Assembly: GCA_013399875.1 (NCBI GenBank)
Contig: VXAZ01002362.1
Location: forward strand, 947,916 to 1,011,915
Length of the DNA: 64,000 nt
Source: Gymnorhina tibicen
Taxonomy: Eukaryota > Chordata > Aves > Passeriformes > Artamidae
Reading direction: 5' to 3'
In this document: piece after piece, positions 60,701 through 64,000 of the stretch
Position numbering within the stretch: the stretch's first letter is position 1
Layout: each line of letters opens with the position of its first letter
Made by a program: the position numbers and the translations under genes
The notes under the pieces: model-generated
Database searches by the model: none
What the model was told of the DNA's origin: nothing
What the model saw: only the letters and a program-made list of their open reading frames with translations

Positions 60701-63390
60701 CACTTGTCTCATTTTTAAGGAACAAGCTCAGGTATAATGTTACTTGGGATTTCTCCTGTCATGGAGTCATCTCCAGTCCATGTTCCTCTGAAAACGACTT
60801 GGAGTCATTTTTAGCATTATCTCTCCACGGAGTCATGTTCCTGCTGTGGTCTGCAGGTCCCTCACAGTGTGTTCTGCAGCCCTGTGCTGGGGGAAGCAGG
60901 TTTAGCTGGGGCAGAAGTGGTGGTTTTTGGTTAAGGAATGAGTAAAGATGAGCTGATCGTGTGTAAACTGTGGCCATTGACAGCCAAGTTAAGTTTAATC
61001 AAAAGTTAGAAGGAAATAAATGTTTTAAGGATCACACCTCTGGAAGAGTCTGAATAACACCTCTTAGCACAGGAAATTTGGTGCTGTGGCACATCTTGTG
61101 TAAAGATACGTGTGACAGTATCTTCAGGTAGCACTTTTCGACACAGCAGATATTCTCATTTTATTGAAAGGTTGAGTGGACCTTTAACCTGGATTTTGGA
61201 GTCTCAGTAATTCTGCTTTATGTCCAAGAGCAGACCCAGGGCCCAGCACTCCTTTTGTTAGCAGACAGAGGCTGTTCTGAGTGTTTAGCTCAAGATCACA
61301 CTGACCTTTAATACGGATCCTTACAATGTGTTGCAACCACAGTGTCAAACTTCAGCTCTGTTTACCGAGCAGTAAAAGCTGGAGTAATTTTTCTGTATGT
61401 GGAATGTGATACAGTTTTGTCTTTCCAGTTGGTTGCTGTTCTCAGTCTGGTTTTGCTTTCAGAGAACTTTCCGACTTTCTCTGAACTGCTTAGTTCCAAC
61501 ACAGGCACATTTGTTGCTCCGTATTCTGTGTTGAGCCATGTGAAACCAGGCTGGCAGTGAAATATTGCTGCAGTTATCATGAATAATTAGAAAAGAACAT
61601 CTTCAACACTCCAGAAAATGTTGGGCTATATTTAGTCCATATAAACCAGCTATAGGTAGCATTAAATGAATAGAACTGATATGGTAAATGAAATACAAAG
61701 CAATGTCTGAAGTGGAACCGCTGCTCCCATCTGTTTGAAAAATGTGACTGTTGAGTTGCTGGCTGCAAACGCCAGGGTCTGAGTGTGTGTGTGACAGTCA
61801 CATGTCCCTGGTATTGAATTCACTGCCAGGTGACGTCCCTTGCTTTCCTCACAGCTTTTACTGGTACTCCAGCAGTGACAAAATGTAGCAGAAGTAAATG
61901 ACATGTAAAGAAATTTAGTTTTGTGTTGTGTTTAAAATTTTCTGTAAGGCTTTAAAATTGTAGTGTTTATATAATTGACAGGTATTGCAATAATATATTT
62001 TATCTATTAATTTTAAGTTAGAAAACATCAATGGTTAAAAATATTTTCTATTTCTCTTCCTGAAAGTCCTGCTCAGAATACAGTTGTCAATAAGCTCACC
62101 AGAAACTGAATGTCAAACGAGTAACCTCTAAAACCAGCATTCTAGTCTAGTTTTAAAACCAGACATGAGTGTTATCTTTTACTGTCTGTCTTTGCTGATG
62201 AGGGTATGAAAGGTGTCATCTTTTGAAACTTCAGCTTTGGGGGACAGTTCTCAGCCCTCCCTCCCCTGCTGAGTTCTTCCAGCAGAAGACAGAGAACAAC
62301 TGAGCATTCTGAGCCTTATGCACAAAGCCAGCCCAAATCAGAATGCTGGAATTCTCTGTGCCTTGAAGAGTCTTACTGCAGCAAGTATTTGAGTGTTCTG
62401 CTGGCTCTTGGGAGCTGCTGCTTTCACTTGGGAAGTCTGTAGTGCATCCATGAAGGAAAGGCGGAGCATTTAAGAAATGAGGGTGTCAGGGCTGCATATT
62501 AACATGTGCAGTTCTGGATTTGAACCCTGAATGCTATTTCTCATTTTAATTCTTGCTATTTTTACCTGTCTTTCTGTTTTTTTTTTTTTTCCTTTCCTTG
62601 AAACAGTCCTCTAATTCAGTTGCTCTTTGATCTTCTCAGAAGTACTTCTTGAAAAAAATCATGGGATAAATTGTCTATATATCGTTTGGAATCAGTACGG
62701 TAACACCAAAACCTGATGTCAGTAGTAATTTAAAGTTGAAAAGTGATCTTCTAAAAGAGAACTAAGCTACACTAGGCATTACTAGTGCAGCTCCATTTGC
62801 TTTTAACTTTTTGAGTAAGTAACTGCATGGTCAGTACATCATCATGCACTTTGGCGTTTTTTCGTTTGTGCTATGTGGCAGGAGGTTGTGGGACAGTTAG
62901 GCCTTTGCTAACAGAAAAGCACACATTTTTTTAAAATGCTTGATCCATACATTTTCTCCCAGGTATCAAGAGTGATAGATTTGCTAACATTCCCTTTTAA
63001 AACAGATATTTGCAGCCTAGCTCATACATATATTTAAAATTTAGTTGCCTTCTGTAAATGGAGTAATATCAGCCTATTGTCAGAGATGGCTGCTGACCTG
63101 AATAAATAGCACTAAGATGAGCATTGAAAGTGGAAGTTTAGTAGTTTAGTCCGCTTTTTTTGTTGATGTAGAGATTGTCTCCAAATAGCTCCAGTAATGG
63201 GAACTGTTGCGAAAATTCTGATGATTTATTACATTATTTATTTATTTATTACAATAATTTATTTTCTTAACTTCAGGCTCAGGAAGATGCCGAGAAGCTG
63301 CGCTCGGTTGTGATGCCCATGGAGAAAGAGATTGCAGCCCTAAAGGAGAAACTGGCAGAAGCTGAAGAAAAGATAAAAGCAGCATCAGAG
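36295..63390 (+). CDS. RABEP1: RABEP1 (Rabaptin-5), 5' five coding exons, partial at right edge
   Basis: Rabaptin-5 is a long coiled-coil effector of Rab5-GTP and Rab4-GTP on early endosomes. It works with the exchange factor Rabex-5 in endosome fusion and recycling. Joining 36295-36328, 54217-54345, 56225-56428, 57667-57827 and 63277-63390 gives 642 bases, 214 codons, with consistent phases (1, 1, 1, 0, 0) and GT-AG borders. The start MAQPGPSAQTE and the blocks RVAELEKVNAEFLR, EQEFNQKRAKFKELYLAKE, DLKRQNAVLQAAQDDL, TKQEAIDEVKRQW, REIAELRRRLSEGQEEENLE and RSVVMPMEKEIAALKEKL match vertebrate RABEP1 nearly residue for residue. The segment is the N-terminal coiled coil, the Rab4-binding half in mammals. 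The Rab5-binding C-terminus lies beyond the window. Human is about 862 residues, so about a quarter is present. Intron 1 is about 17.9 kb. No damage is seen. Confidence 0.95.
37736..37754 (+). repeat. (GTT)n microsatellite
   Basis: About six TTG/GTT triplets in RABEP1 intron 1. Short and possibly polymorphic. Confidence 0.8.
48368..48507 (+). mobile_element. CR1 LINE 3' end in RABEP1 intron 1
   Basis: CATCCCTGGAAGTGTCCAAG, GGCCAGGTTGGACAGGGCTT, GGAGCAATCTCATCTAATGG, AAGGTGTCCCTGC, GATGATCTTTAAGGTCCCTT and CCATTCTGTGATT give the standard avian CR1 3' end in plus orientation. It is 5'-truncated at about 140 bases. Confidence 0.9.
50822..50950. promoter_or_regulatory. Isolated CpG-rich patch in RABEP1 intron 1
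   Basis: Twelve CpG dinucleotides occur within about 82 bases (50824-50903), with two more near 50946-50950, in an otherwise AT-rich, CpG-poor intron about 3.3 kb before exon 2. It includes GTGCCGACGCCGCGTGCGAC. It could be a small intragenic CpG island, such as an alternative promoter or enhancer. I see no first exon with a donor feeding RABEP1. Confidence 0.4.
54217..54345 (+). CDS. RABEP1: RABEP1 coding exon 2
   Basis: Starts after TTTATTTTTAG with DALLQRVAELEKVN and ends in ELYLAKE plus one base at donor GTAAGT. Residues 12-54, start of the long coiled coil. Confidence 0.95.
54346..56224 (+). other. RABEP1: RABEP1 intron 2
   Basis: A GT-AG intron, AT-rich, with no repeat family or internal gene recognised. 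Confidence 0.9.
56225..56428 (+). CDS. RABEP1: RABEP1 coding exon 3
   Basis: Starts after CTCCTTTCAG, completing Glu55, with DLKRQNAVLQAAQDD and ends in SLQAIMK plus one base at donor GTAACA. Residues 55-122, continuous coiled coil. Confidence 0.95.
56429..57666 (+). other. RABEP1: RABEP1 intron 3
   Basis: A GT-AG intron. Nothing recognised inside. Confidence 0.9.
57667..57827 (+). CDS. RABEP1: RABEP1 coding exon 4
   Basis: Starts after GTTTTCTAG, completing Glu123, with TVRDYELQYHHRMEQER and ends …ENLENEMKK in phase 0 at donor GTACGT. Residues 123-176. Confidence 0.95.
57828..63276 (+). other. RABEP1: RABEP1 intron 4
   Basis: A GT-AG intron of about 5.4 kb. A T-run lies at about 62577-62592 and an (ATTT)n tract at about 63231-63250 sits directly before the exon 5 acceptor. 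No gene or named repeat seen otherwise. Confidence 0.9.
63231..63250 (+). repeat. (ATTT)n microsatellite before exon 5 acceptor
   Basis: About four to five ATTT units, 27 bases upstream of the RABEP1 exon 5 splice acceptor, overlapping the likely branch-point region. Confidence 0.75.
63277..63390 (+). CDS. RABEP1: RABEP1 coding exon 5
   Basis: Starts after CTTAACTTCAG with AQEDAEKLRSVVMPMEKE and ends …EAEEKIKAASE in phase 0 at GAG|GTGATG, a weaker donor. Residues 177-214. The last four residues differ from the mammalian sequence as I recall it (…KIKELEASK), so the exact 3' border is less sure than the rest. Confidence 0.88.
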
Positions 63391-64000
63391 GTGATGGGGA
63401 GCTCTAACTGGATCCTGATTTACATCTTGCAACGTGCTAGTTTGATGCAGACAAGTCAAATTTTATAAGAGAGAAAAAGGTGTATTGGGAAACTCTTTGT
63501 GCCCCTCTTGTCTCCTGTAGCTCAGATGTCATGTTTGGCCTATATACATTTTTGCATCTTTCTGTTCTGAGAGTTGCAGTGTGTGTGTGGGATCTGTGTT
63601 TAGAATAAATTGCACAGCTTCAGGTCTACTAGTAATGAAAAAAGCTCTAGAAAAATACCTGCTTTGCACCTCTCCCAACCATCTGGCCTCTAGGTTATTG
63701 TCACACTTGCAGCCTCAGTATCAGACTTTGCCATTTCAAAGGTTTAAAGGCTAGCAGATGGAGGATTTGGTGTCCTAGGGCAGGAAAGCTGTTCTCACCA
63801 TCAGTGGCAGTCACAGCCCAAGGCTGTCCTGAGCCTGGCATCGGCGCATCCTGTGCTATGCTGAGGAAGATGAACAGCAGCTCTGTGGAGCCAGTTAGGA
63901 ATTGCCTGAAGGTTTCCTCCAAGATAAAACCTCCTGTGATTTCTGACTCAGCAAACCATAAAACGGAATAGTGCCGTAAAGAAATCTTTCGGTTTGTTCC
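63391..64000 (+). other. RABEP1: RABEP1 intron 5, 5' part
   Basis: Sequence after the exon 5 donor to the right edge. No further exon recognised. The frame 63701-63922 on the minus strand has no family similarity. Confidence 0.75.

Noticed and set aside
1..64000. Search for a new defence, mobile or biosynthetic system, CRISPR arrays or operons
   Set aside because: The window is ordinary vertebrate genomic DNA with three known genes. No repeat-spacer array, gene cluster or intact mobile element was seen.

Overview
This is nuclear vertebrate DNA, almost certainly from a bird. It has split genes with GT-AG introns, CpG-island promoters separated by AT-rich intergenic DNA, several CR1 LINE 3' ends with the typical tail (CCTTCCAACC followed by ATTCTGTGA-like repeats), older CR1/L3-type and MIR-like fragments, and three genes whose closest recognisable relatives are vertebrate proteins. 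One base is unresolved (N at 36287).

Layout. (1) 1-1100 is a CpG island holding exon 1 of COL26A1 (EMID2) on the minus strand (coding 508 to 357). The rest of that gene runs off the left edge. (2) 1.1-16.0 kb is intergenic DNA with a CR1 tail, a MIR-like fragment and two old antisense CR1/L3 fragments. I see no gene there. (3) 16.0-18.9 kb is IFT22 (RABL5) on the plus strand, complete in five coding exons, 186 codons. Its CpG island carries a near-consensus RFX X-box and is preceded by a G-rich minisatellite. (4) 18.9-35.9 kb is intergenic. It holds a phase-compatible but unidentified set of minus-strand exon-like segments, and a CR1 tail close to the next promoter. (5) 35.9-64.0 kb is the 5' part of RABEP1 (Rabaptin-5) on the plus strand: coding exons 1-5, about the first 214 residues of a protein of about 860. 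Intron 1 is about 17.9 kb and the gene continues past the right edge.

How the genes relate. COL26A1 and IFT22 are divergent, as I recall them in mammals (human 7q22.1). RABEP1 lies elsewhere in human (17p13.2), so the IFT22-RABEP1 adjacency marks a lineage difference in synteny. The three genes do not form a pathway: a secreted collagen/EMI matrix protein, a small GTPase-like subunit of the intraflagellar transport B complex, and an early-endosome Rab5/Rab4 effector.

I found no operon, CRISPR array, toxin or other dedicated system. Nearly all single-frame ORFs of 60-200 codons here look like chance ORFs in non-coding DNA. The items worth a second look are the promoter architectures, the two promoter-proximal minisatellites, an isolated CpG-rich patch inside RABEP1 intron 1, and the unidentified exon-like chain at 23.5-27.2 kb.
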